DNA of 64,000 nucleotides from Spirochaetota bacterium (GTDB lineage: Bacteria > Spirochaetota > UBA4802 > UBA5550): assembly GCA_016933025.1 (NCBI GenBank), contig JAFGBT010000019.1, positions 62,001 to 126,000 on the forward strand. Reading direction: 5' to 3'. Each line of letters begins with the position of its first letter. The stretch's first letter is position 1. Below the pieces are notes generated by a model. It was not told the DNA's origin. It did not search any database and was given only the letters and a program-made list of their open reading frames with translations. Shown piece by piece: positions 51,201 to 57,525 of the stretch. The position numbers and the translations under genes were made by a program.

Positions 51201-51211
51201 AATTCATACAA
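45290..51211 (-). CDS. Single-chain multidomain acetyl-CoA carboxylase, eukaryote-like arrangement
   Basis: 1973 residues with every activity needed to make malonyl-CoA. Biotin carboxylase (~65-530): VLVANRGEIAKR, ATP-grasp MVKPCSGGGGMGVYV, EMNTRLQVEYAVTD. Biotin carrier domain with acceptor Lys near residue 704 in VLSSMKMETAI. A long central region (~800-1450) has no catalytic motif. Carboxyltransferase halves follow: LTGSKVVHTVIGEEITNYEI and GGAKILGTWTG (N-terminal), then VIADQPLVKGGGADAFGTEK, GFVPGSQQE and NYGGRLIHAFNKF (C-terminal). Bacteria normally use separate AccABCD subunits; this order is that of eukaryotic ACC. An internal Met at 51166 is an alternative start. The adjacent biotin ligase supports function. 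Confidence 0.85.
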   Translation of the reverse strand: MYEFFPARLSLRHSTMEPETINREIDEALATLHGLNQNISGSRKSDLQPQTGPRSHRLQKVLVANRGEIAKRFFLALHEEGIPSVAVVTNPDRGQSWYEFADEVVFIGDQDNYASIPVIIAAALLSKANAIYSGYGFLSENIDFVEAISAAGRSRGQALIFMGPGPETMRQVGNKMNARLLASRNDIPLFESSGVIPGIDLAAAAREASRIGYPVMVKPCSGGGGMGVYVSENESGLAAAVESASRIGKDLYGDPSFYIEQFVRKPVHIEVQIFNGWAIGIRKCAVQRRNQKIIEESGHAFLDNYLALSLLAAAEKIAHISGYGKNGGAGTVEFLINTETGKFGFMEMNTRLQVEYAVTDQSLGIDIAKWQILFYDGREQEIIGLETLKSRVSENNHSIECRIYAEEPENDYLPSPGTIIEMDLPTFNGIRCDFGFMDGDSILPMYDPMIGKLIAHGATRREAIIRLERALQELYINGVKTNINQLLRIVRHPEFASGGYTNNLLEENPYLNFREPDNDTAAAHDRRTLKHVMFGAFAEHMRVLHQSLNEFIVIANLGGIVDAPSSAEVPYRYILEHRGRRHHLEFMQTSIDSYCAFVNGVYNGKITLTSMNDRCDDFLLIFGSSSYRIRVNRHDEHLEIRMKDEGNKINYFHMRVIPEGIADEGTVRKIVSPFQGAFVSFCRQLKKGDTVRAGEPLIVLSSMKMETAITAPEAGRIAYIIEDGDPSKMQVSRTTGGRIIGRSIQERELLAVIERETADAGETGVAAGKEPGGSAEYPANSIFDCLSRGTLPDAVAENLDGNLTPLFELIYMAAQGYIYRPSAVETLVRALERVPSDIGARIADDRAVDLLNAIILHYTDIKKLFSPVVSDEGLSFQEELGQYIAGREAIPVESTRPFERLLKTLFESYVIPQWDSRSELSLLAHRYIFVLFKRAYHFCLEHTDIIKKIVHIISNIRRPEKNITGALLRLMEQEEAERDDSLLKFIKKIVSSEYQDPGIVEYPSADMHTPPELANLYMNFRGQFTRDVTLLCRESLAATGSKAHAGTVPEPLRGHLSVRTSLLEKNYRIKTLFSPSPSVVMYRLESTEDQESRSYIALTACDSRTSTEDPAAIEAAFNDAAGIIQLYQQIEACGVSWIEVLARGRTLSLNTGYANGEIRYADFKNLCASISNRRLSGGPIRSIITIDVRYPYAADPRPQSLVTYRSNDSVVIELLLPMDRNNPYRDASQVNIADQRLLDIGKWPIEAWAGECFDPGSIREIRIPSIDETRETQATDLQLISRPVGSKIFYGTIGGAPACFYMKDSRVSGGSTGSREGLKYIAAAYLSYCNDWPLYVWNDSAGANIMEGIISLNRGAEGFMMNTLLTERAGSEIFRRYVENTADNELAKLFRELNEIHRLSYDRLDDRHRSFQLTAVGIGSSAGLDVYGSSQASIQILLDSEESYRVLTGSKVVHTVIGEEITNYEIGGAKILGTWTGIVDIVACNKLHLLGCIYTIHRMFCRQEQLPGIARPPAAATGEEKATDSIVFNESIIRANVDGGIFWPFKEGYYAADALIGGFAVIGGRRVLIMGPRTNSGIRSLASTVKAKELLRAAHRTSSHQILIFGKKWQQTLDFHEHVQMRPRLDFMNLMKKKSGLKINIITHPDGLKCFDINSAADAVIYIYSGKESAADSNFIRNNAVFLADSFAAAFTIAHRLITLIDPAGPFLNPSAGSVPPTIPSDASEAYDMVESVIIRVFDDGSFLEFYRDMNNPATGPNLITGLAVLEGRTVGVIADQPLVKGGGADAFGTEKFRVFTEFLELNRIPLVMLANSSGFVPGSQQERHRIQAIGAESLDANVAGTVPVVSVVLNQNYGGRLIHAFNKFLRPGIVYLALENAIMAVIGVDAAFDLLYGKKYARLIDRGETEQAEELRKNFAETYIEKARASRDGVESSLVDWTIPSVKDLREHIIKGLRLAFRRCNAAFGVEWPAEK

Positions 51212-51237
51212 TTTTTTTGCGTGACGGCAAAATATAA

Positions 51238-51984
51238 TTAGTGCTCGTCATCCGGGAAAAACAGCTCTCCCCGAAAACGCTCCTCGATTGTGCCGTCTGA
51301 ATGGCGGATGCAGAGCGTTCCGTCATTGTTGATCCCGGCAACGGTGCCGCTTATTTTAATGTCCCCCCGGAAGTAGAAGACAGCCCTGCCGATCGATTGA
51401 GAGGCGCCGGTCCATTCGCGAATTATGTCGTCCGGCAGGGGCGGGGTGAACCCGGCGAGAAGTGACGCGAGGCGTTTATGGATTTTCTTCCCTATCTGCT
51501 CCGGGTCGTGATCGCTTCCGGTAATCAGCTTAATCGATGAAGCGGTAATCGCGAGTTCATCCGGGAAACGGTTGCTATTGACATTCACGCCGATGCCGAC
51601 GATCACGACGGGGCGGCCGTCGGTGAGGACCATCTCGCAGAGAATGCCGCCGATTTTCCGGAACCCGTGCCGGATGTCGTTGGGCCACTTGAGGTTGAGG
51701 TCCTCGCCGAGCAGGGGCCGGAGTGAGCGGTAGACCGCGAGGCCGGCGAGTATGGTGATGCACGGAAGCTCGGCGACAGCGCCGGCCGGTACATAGACCA
51801 CTGAGAAGGTCAGGTCGAGCCCCGGCTCGGAGCGCCATGTCCGGGCGTGCCTTCCCCTGCCGGCTCTCTGCTCCCGCGCGTACACGGCGCAGAACTGCCG
51901 GTCCCACAGTTCGGGATGTTCTTTAATGTAGGTATTGGTAGAATCTACCGTATCGAGTCGGATAATGTGAGGGGATGATTCCAT
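51238..51984 (-). CDS. birA: Biotin--[acetyl-CoA carboxylase] ligase
   Basis: 248 residues, catalytic and C-terminal domains only; no N-terminal DNA-binding domain, so it is a class I ligase without repressor function. DTVDSTNTYIKE, AREQRAGRGRHARTW (biotinyl-AMP loop), LKWPNDIRH and VGIGVNVNSN are all present. It would attach biotin to the carrier lysine of the large carboxylase whose start lies 26 bases downstream, an arrangement that strongly suggests a dedicated pair. Confidence 0.94.
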   Translation of the reverse strand: MESSPHIIRLDTVDSTNTYIKEHPELWDRQFCAVYAREQRAGRGRHARTWRSEPGLDLTFSVVYVPAGAVAELPCITILAGLAVYRSLRPLLGEDLNLKWPNDIRHGFRKIGGILCEMVLTDGRPVVIVGIGVNVNSNRFPDELAITASSIKLITGSDHDPEQIGKKIHKRLASLLAGFTPPLPDDIIREWTGASQSIGRAVFYFRGDIKISGTVAGINNDGTLCIRHSDGTIEERFRGELFFPDDEH

Positions 51985-51991
51985 ATACCGG

Positions 51992-52189
51992 TTACTTTTT
52001 TATTATCGTGCGCCGTCTGACCACATACGAATAAAGCCACGCAAACGACAGAAAAAAAACGAAATAGCCGGCCGTCCTGGTGCTTTCGTTTTTTATTAAA
52101 TAGAGTCCGGATATGACGATGATCAGAAGCAGGATAATGTTTCTGGTCCTTTTAATGAAGCTTGATAGTTTATCGGTGTCGATTTTCAT
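51992..52189 (-). CDS. Small two-helix membrane protein
   Basis: 65 residues. Charged N-terminus (MKIDTDKLSSFIKRTRN), helix IILLLIIVISGLYLI, loop, helix AGYFVFFLSFAWLYSYVV, then a basic tail VRRRTIIKK. AGGA upstream of the ATG, and 7 bases from the birA start, so co-transcribed with it. No family recognised. Confidence 0.6.
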   Translation of the reverse strand: MKIDTDKLSSFIKRTRNIILLLIIVISGLYLIKNESTRTAGYFVFFLSFAWLYSYVVRRRTIIKK

Positions 52190-52305
52190 TCCTGTTTTCC
52201 ATTATAGGATGCCATCAATATACGCAGACGCGGGACAATTCAATAATAAAAAAGGCGTGGCATAAAAATTATGAGTTTAACGAGTGGAGAGCTGTCGTGG
52301 CGAAT

Positions 52306-52337
52306 AAAAAAGGCCGCCCTTGAGGGGCGGCCTTTTT
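52306..52337. terminator. Bidirectional rho-independent terminator
   Basis: A-run, 8-bp stem GGCCGCCC / GGGCGGCC with a 5-base loop, then a T-run. Both flanks fit: it ends the pyrophosphatase transcript on the minus strand (stop at 52359) and would stop anything entering from the left. Confidence 0.88.
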
Positions 52338-52358
52338 GGTAATATCAGAAAACCGGAC

Positions 52359-54707
52359 TTATTTGATGAAGCCCAGCAGTTTTCCGATCACGTGCGAGTA
52401 TTTTACAACCACGCCGGAGAAAACGACCGAAACCATGGTCATAAGCTTGAGCAGAATGTTCAGGGAAGGACCGGCGGTGTCCTTGAAGGGGTCGCCGACC
52501 GTGTCGCCGATGACGCCCGCCTTGTGGGCTGCCGAGCCTTTTCCGCCATGGTGTCCTTTCTCAATGTATTTCTTGGCGTTGTCCCATGCGCCGCCCGCGT
52601 TGTTGAGCATACAGGCGACTGAGAAGCCGCAGGTAAGGGCGCCGGCCAGGAGTCCCATCAGGCCAGCAACGCCGAGGATAAGGCCGACCGCCACCGGGAT
52701 GGTGATTGCCAGGAAAGAGGGAAGCATCATCTTCGTCTGGGCGCCTTTCGTTGATATGGCGACGCAGCGCGCGTAGTCCGGCTTGTCCTTGCCTTCCAGT
52801 ATGCCCGGCTTTTCCTTGAACTGGCGGCGAACTTCCTCGACCATGGCTCCGGCAGCGCGTCCGACCGCCTTGATCGTCAGGGCGCAGAACACGAGGACCG
52901 CCATCGCTCCCACGAACAGGCCGCAGAGGAGCAGCGGGTTCATGATGTTGATGTCATAGGCGCGAATAAAATCGGAGAGATGCGCCTTACTGGCAATAAC
53001 ATTGAACTGATCCAGGGTCTGGCCTTCGGTCAGATTATAATGGAACGTGACAGGGCCGATTTTGTAGAGCCCGCCCGCTTCAGCGGCGTATTTGCCGATC
53101 CAGATCTTGATCTCCTCAAGATAGGCGGACAGCAGCGCCATGGCTGTCAGGGCCGCGGATCCGATGGCGAAGCCTTTGCCGATGGCTGCGGTGGTGTTGC
53201 CGAGCATGTCAAGGGCGTCGGTGCGGGTCCGCACTTCTTTGCCCAGGCCGCTCATCTCGGCGTTGCCGCCCGCGTTGTCGGCAATGGGGCCGTACGCGTC
53301 GGTTGCCAGGGTGATTCCCAGGGTGGCCAGCATGCCCACAGATGCGAAGCTGATGCCGTACAGTCCCTTGGAGATGTCTTCAAATCCGCCGGAAACGCCG
53401 AAGGCTACCAGAATGCCGATGACGATGGTAATGACGGGAATGCCTGCAGAGAGCATACCGGTCGATATACCGTCAAGGATACCGGTGGCCGGTCCCATGA
53501 CATGCTGATCGGCGATGCCCTGGGTCGGCTTGTTGTCGTCGGAGGTGTAGTATTCCGTCGATTTGCCGATGATCAGCCCCGCTATCAGTCCCGCGATAAC
53601 GGCGCCGAACACGCCCCAGCTGATAATATTGAAATGCGCCATTATGGCCAGCGCGATCAGAAGAAAGAGCGATGAGCCCCATACGCCGCGGTTCAGCGCC
53701 GCGAGCAGGGTCTTCATGGACGCGTCTTCTTTCGTACGCACCATGAAGATGCCGATGACCGAGAAGAGAATCCCGAGACCGGCCACTATCATCGGCGCGA
53801 TGACTGCGTTCAGGTTGTCCTGTCCCAGCAGGGGAAGGGCAGCGCCGAGAGCCGCTGTGGCGAGGATGGAGCCGCAGTAGGACTCGTACAGGTCCGCGCC
53901 CATGCCGGCGACATCGCCGACATTGTCGCCGACGTTGTCCGCTATCGTGGCAGGGTTCCGGGGATCGTCCTCGGGAATGCCGGCTTCCACTTTCCCGACC
54001 AGGTCCGCGCCGACGTCAGCAGCCTTGGTGTAGATGCCGCCGCCGACCCTGGCGAACAGGGCCTGGGTGGAGGCGCCCATGCCGAAGGTGATCATCGTCG
54101 TGGTGATCTCGACGAGCTTGGTGTGCCTGAACTCTTCAGTTGAGATTATGCTGGCCAGCTGGTTGGGATCGAACATGGTGCCGGCCGCGGTGTATTTTTC
54201 AAACACTTCCTTCGCAAGTCCCCAGATGTTATGGTCGTACATATAGTTGAGGACGCTGTACCATATCGCGATGTCAAGAAGGCCGAAGCCGACAACAACG
54301 AGGCCCATGACCGCACCGGAGCGGAACGCGACCTTGAGGCCGTTGTTAAGGGATTCTGACGCGCCCTGCGCTGTACGGGATGAGGCGTTGGTCGCCGTCT
54401 TCATGCCGAGGAAACCGCACAGGCCGGAGAAGAAACCGCCGGTGAGGAATGCGAATGGAACGAAACGGTTCTGGATGCCCATGATGGCCAGGACCGTGAA
54501 TAATATAACGAGAGCGACGAAAACCAGAGTCACCACCTTGTACTGCTGTTTCAGGTAGGCATAGGCGCCGTCCCGTACTGCGCTCGCTATCTCGATCATT
54601 TTGGAGTTGCCCTCATTGGCTTTCATCATCAGTTTGTAGAATACGAAAGCAAAAATAAGGGCTATGACTGATCCGATAGGAGCGATGTAAAACAAATTCA
54701 TCTCCAT
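52359..54707 (-). CDS. hppA: Membrane-bound ion-pumping pyrophosphatase, K+-dependent type
   Basis: 782 residues, about 16 hydrophobic helices. It hydrolyses pyrophosphate and pumps H+ and/or Na+. The substrate/metal motifs are intact: GGGIYTKAADVGADLVGKVE, DDPRNPATIADNVGDNVGD, and the later VCADNAGGNAE-equivalent IADNAGGNAEMSGL and GDTVGDPFKDTAGPSLN. The GNTTAAIGKGFAIGSAAL segment has Ala where K+-independent enzymes have Lys, which places it in the K+-dependent group; many members of that group pump Na+. AGAGGTG precedes the ATG. Biosynthetic reactions in this region that release pyrophosphate (acyl-AMP ligase, biotin ligase) would feed it, but it is probably housekeeping. Confidence 0.96.
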   Translation of the reverse strand: MEMNLFYIAPIGSVIALIFAFVFYKLMMKANEGNSKMIEIASAVRDGAYAYLKQQYKVVTLVFVALVILFTVLAIMGIQNRFVPFAFLTGGFFSGLCGFLGMKTATNASSRTAQGASESLNNGLKVAFRSGAVMGLVVVGFGLLDIAIWYSVLNYMYDHNIWGLAKEVFEKYTAAGTMFDPNQLASIISTEEFRHTKLVEITTTMITFGMGASTQALFARVGGGIYTKAADVGADLVGKVEAGIPEDDPRNPATIADNVGDNVGDVAGMGADLYESYCGSILATAALGAALPLLGQDNLNAVIAPMIVAGLGILFSVIGIFMVRTKEDASMKTLLAALNRGVWGSSLFLLIALAIMAHFNIISWGVFGAVIAGLIAGLIIGKSTEYYTSDDNKPTQGIADQHVMGPATGILDGISTGMLSAGIPVITIVIGILVAFGVSGGFEDISKGLYGISFASVGMLATLGITLATDAYGPIADNAGGNAEMSGLGKEVRTRTDALDMLGNTTAAIGKGFAIGSAALTAMALLSAYLEEIKIWIGKYAAEAGGLYKIGPVTFHYNLTEGQTLDQFNVIASKAHLSDFIRAYDINIMNPLLLCGLFVGAMAVLVFCALTIKAVGRAAGAMVEEVRRQFKEKPGILEGKDKPDYARCVAISTKGAQTKMMLPSFLAITIPVAVGLILGVAGLMGLLAGALTCGFSVACMLNNAGGAWDNAKKYIEKGHHGGKGSAAHKAGVIGDTVGDPFKDTAGPSLNILLKLMTMVSVVFSGVVVKYSHVIGKLLGFIK

Positions 54708-55196
54708 AGAATCACCTCTTATTAGTAAAATTTTTAAAGTACCAAATTAAACCAGGCAATGGACATTTAATGCGCGTATGGCCCTGCCTGAATAATAAGC
54801 AAATGATATTCCGCGGTCGCTCATGACAACAGATAAGCCTGTTGAAATTACGGAGATATATATTAACAGCGTTATGTAAAAGATCACTCGGTTGTGTTGT
54901 AGTGAAAGAACCTTGAAATGAAACGTCAATACGCTGATTTTGATGTTTCACTGCTTTTTTCCATAAGTTAAAATAAACCGTTATTGTCAACAAATTTAAC
55001 ATTGAATGATATAACCAAAAAGGGGGAAATTTATATTATTGATTTGACATCACCGGGGATTTTTAAAATTTATGACATTGGCGCTCTCTGGTATGTAGGT
55101 ATGCGTAGCTATTGGACGCGACGTGGGCGGGAGATAGTTCGTCCAGTAAACATGTGCCGGGCCGCGTGATTTTTTACGTTTTAAGGAGCTATCAGC
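54708..55196. other. 489-base AT-rich divergent spacer
   Basis: Between the leftward pyrophosphatase and the rightward antiporter-like gene. Holds a minus-strand TTGACA (plus bases 54985-54990) and a plus-strand TTGACA (55044-55049) without convincing -10 boxes at standard distance. No coding sequence, repeat or RNA gene was recognised. A ~275-base pyrophosphatase leader is possible if the minus-strand site is used. Confidence 0.5.
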
Positions 55197-56711
55197 ATGA
55201 AAAAAATGCTAATTTCTATCTGTGCATGTGTAATGGTCTTATATGCGGTGCCGGTTGTTCTGGCCGCTCAGGAAACGGTGAAAACGCAGATTGCCGCGGC
55301 AGATCAGGCAGTGCATGAAAAAGCTGTCGAACACGCGGACCACGGCGCGGAAGGTTCCCATCATTCAGCCGCAGACCTGGGCACGTCACTGTCACTCTGG
55401 TGGGTCATTCCTTTCGCGGGAATTCTCCTCTCCATAGCCCTGTTCCCTCTCCTGGCCCCCCGTTTCTGGCACCACCACTACCCGAAGGTGTCGGCATTCT
55501 GGGCCCTTGCCTTGGCCGTTCCCTTTATCGTGTTATATAAGGGCGTGGCCGTCCATGAAATAGCGCATATTTATATCATCGATTACATACCGTTCATCAT
55601 TCTCCTCTGGTCGCTTTTTACGATCGCGGGAGGAATATATATCAAAGGAACTCTTAAGGGGAGTCCCGCGGTTAACACGCTTATTTTAATCATAGGTACC
55701 CTGCTTGCCTCATGGATCGGAACCACGGGCGCTTCAATGCTCCTCATCAGGCCGATCATCAGGTCGAACGCCTGGCGGAAGCACAAGGTTCACACGATCG
55801 TCTTCTTCATCTTCCTGGTGAGCAACATCGGCGGGTCACTCACTCCGCTGGGCGATCCTCCCCTGTTTCTCGGGTTCCTCCATGGCGTACCCTTTTTCTG
55901 GACCATGCATATTCTGCCTCACATGCTTTTCCTGTCATCCATCCTCCTGGTCCTTTATTTTGTCATAGACACGTTTTATTATAAACGTGAAGACAAGTCC
56001 CTGATGGTAACGGGGGAAAAGGAGCCGTTGAAGATTGAAGGCGCCCATAACTTTCTTTTCCTTGGCGGCGTGATAGGCGGGGTGCTCCTGAGTGGTCTCG
56101 TTAAAATTGGCGAGGTAAACATTTTTGGGATACACCAGACGGTAGAGAACCTGGTCAAGGACGGCATCCTCATCCTCATGGGTTTGATCTCGCTCAAGAC
56201 GACAAGCGACGCCGTTCGCAAAGGGAACGAATTCGGCTGGGCCCCCATCAAGGAGGTGGCGTACCTGTTCGCCGGCATATTCATGACTATCATCCCGGCC
56301 CTGGCAATCCTCAAGGCCGGCGAGAACGGCGCCCTGGCCGTGTTGATAAAGTCTACCGAAAAGCCGGCCCATTACTACTGGATGACCGGCATCCTGTCGA
56401 GCTTCCTGGACAACGCGCCAACGTATCTCACATTCTTCAACAGCGCCCTGGGCAAGTTCTATCCAGGCGTGAGCGAGGCGCAGGCTGTCGGAAAGCTGGT
56501 GGTCGAAAATGTCAACTACCTGGCGGCCATATCGGCCGGCGCGGTGTTCATGGGAGCGAACACTTACATCGGCAACGCGCCGAATTTTATGGTAAAATCC
56601 ATAGCAGAGGAATCAGGCGTGAAGATGCCGAGCTTTTTCGGATACATGTTCAAGTACTCGATCCCGATACTGGTCGTGGCGTTCATCATTGTCACGCTGG
56701 TTTTTTTCTAG
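55197..56711 (+). CDS. Na+/H+ antiporter-like protein of the NhaD/citrate-transporter superfamily
   Basis: 504 residues. Signal peptide (ends VVLAAQ), then a ~35-residue periplasmic stretch rich in His, Asp and Glu (HADHGAEGSHHSAADLG), then about 11-12 helices. Superfamily features: TLLASWIGTTGASMLLIRP, FLVSNIGGSLTPLGDPPLFLG and the repeat-half equivalent SSFLDNAPTYLTFFN and GAVFMGANTYIGNAPNFMVK. These helix-break motifs bind Na+ in NhaD-type carriers. AAGGAG upstream of the ATG. Next to a pyrophosphatase of a type that often pumps Na+, so a shared role in Na+ cycling is plausible. Confidence 0.88.
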   Translation: MKKMLISICACVMVLYAVPVVLAAQETVKTQIAAADQAVHEKAVEHADHGAEGSHHSAADLGTSLSLWWVIPFAGILLSIALFPLLAPRFWHHHYPKVSAFWALALAVPFIVLYKGVAVHEIAHIYIIDYIPFIILLWSLFTIAGGIYIKGTLKGSPAVNTLILIIGTLLASWIGTTGASMLLIRPIIRSNAWRKHKVHTIVFFIFLVSNIGGSLTPLGDPPLFLGFLHGVPFFWTMHILPHMLFLSSILLVLYFVIDTFYYKREDKSLMVTGEKEPLKIEGAHNFLFLGGVIGGVLLSGLVKIGEVNIFGIHQTVENLVKDGILILMGLISLKTTSDAVRKGNEFGWAPIKEVAYLFAGIFMTIIPALAILKAGENGALAVLIKSTEKPAHYYWMTGILSSFLDNAPTYLTFFNSALGKFYPGVSEAQAVGKLVVENVNYLAAISAGAVFMGANTYIGNAPNFMVKSIAEESGVKMPSFFGYMFKYSIPILVVAFIIVTLVFF

Positions 56712-56774
56712 ATATACCGGTTCACGGCAGGGTTCGATGCCGATCATATTATATTCATTCAGCGAGGTTGAGCA

Positions 56775-57185
56775 ATGGTAACATTTAAAAATATTCTTTT
56801 TCCGATCAATCTGGACTCGAAAGATTTGTCGTTTGTAAAAAAAGTGGTGGAAACAGCCGCGCTGTTTCAGAGCCGACTGCATATATTGTATGTCAACGAC
56901 GAGCAGGCCGGGTACCGTCATCCCACGGACCGCGAAGATGCCGTCGCGCTCAAGGTTGAAGAGGCGGTTCCGACTGAACTCCTGGGGAAAGTGTCACCCG
57001 TGTACGCGGTCGCGAAAGGCGCTATCGCGAGCGAGATCCAGGCCTACTGTACAAAAGAGAAGATCGATCTCATTATCGTCGGGCATAAGCAGAGAAGCAA
57101 ATTTTACGGCTTCATGTTCGACAGTCCTGATGTCAATATCATCGACTCGGCGAACGTTCCGGTCATGATCATACCCAAAAAATAA
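56775..57185 (+). CDS. Universal stress protein (UspA family)
   Basis: 136 residues, single Usp domain: FKNILFPINLDSKDLSF at the N-terminus, KVVETAALFQSRLHILYV, and IDLIIVGHKQRSKFYGFMF then VPVMIIPKK at the C-terminus. The nucleotide-binding GxxG(9x)G(S/T) motif is degenerate, so it may not bind ATP. GAGG upstream of the ATG. It follows the antiporter gene by ~60 bases, probably in the same transcript, a common pairing. Confidence 0.88.
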   Translation: MVTFKNILFPINLDSKDLSFVKKVVETAALFQSRLHILYVNDEQAGYRHPTDREDAVALKVEEAVPTELLGKVSPVYAVAKGAIASEIQAYCTKEKIDLIIVGHKQRSKFYGFMFDSPDVNIIDSANVPVMIIPKK

Positions 57186-57281
57186 TGGATCGATAGCCGC
57201 ATACCCCCGTTTTGGACCGCTCGTGGTCAGGATGCGGGTGCTACCCCACCTTGATTGGCGGACCGGCAGGGAATCATGAAT

Positions 57282-57307
57282 ATAACGCCCGGAATTCCGG
57301 GCGTTAT
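57282..57307 (+). terminator. 26-nt palindrome, terminator-like
   Basis: 13-bp arms ATAACGCCCGGAA / TTCCGGGCGTTAT centred on GAATTC, ~100 bases after the stress-protein stop. No T-run follows, so transcript processing or a binding site is an alternative. Confidence 0.5.
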
Positions 57308-57453
57308 GTATTGTGATGGCGTCGATTTCTTCGGCCATGAACTCCCCGCGCAATGCCTAATTTTGATACATCTGATTTTGGCCGGACATATTTCAAATAA
57401 TATGGATAATACTCGGTGTGCGGGAATAGTATAGGTTATTCCCCATGCCGGTG

Positions 57454-57485
57454 AGGCAGTTTGTATATCGTATACATTGCTGCCT
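57454..57485 (+). promoter_or_regulatory. Bulged hairpin in the leader of the 7TMR-DISM/PP2C gene
   Basis: Outer stem AGGCAG / CTGCCT and inner stem TGTATA-TCG-TATACA, separated by a 2x3 internal loop, 40 bases before the ATG at 57526. It could be a leader RNA element or an operator; no known class recognised. Confidence 0.45.
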
Positions 57486-57525
57486 GTCGTTCAATCAGAC
57501 TTGAGATGCGGATACAAATACAATA

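Larger units (their letters stand above)
57186..57525. other. 340-base spacer with two hairpins
   Basis: Contains a 26-nt perfect palindrome (57282-57307), probably the end of the antiporter/stress-protein transcript, and a bulged hairpin (57454-57485) just before the next gene. No coding sequence was recognised. Confidence 0.55.
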
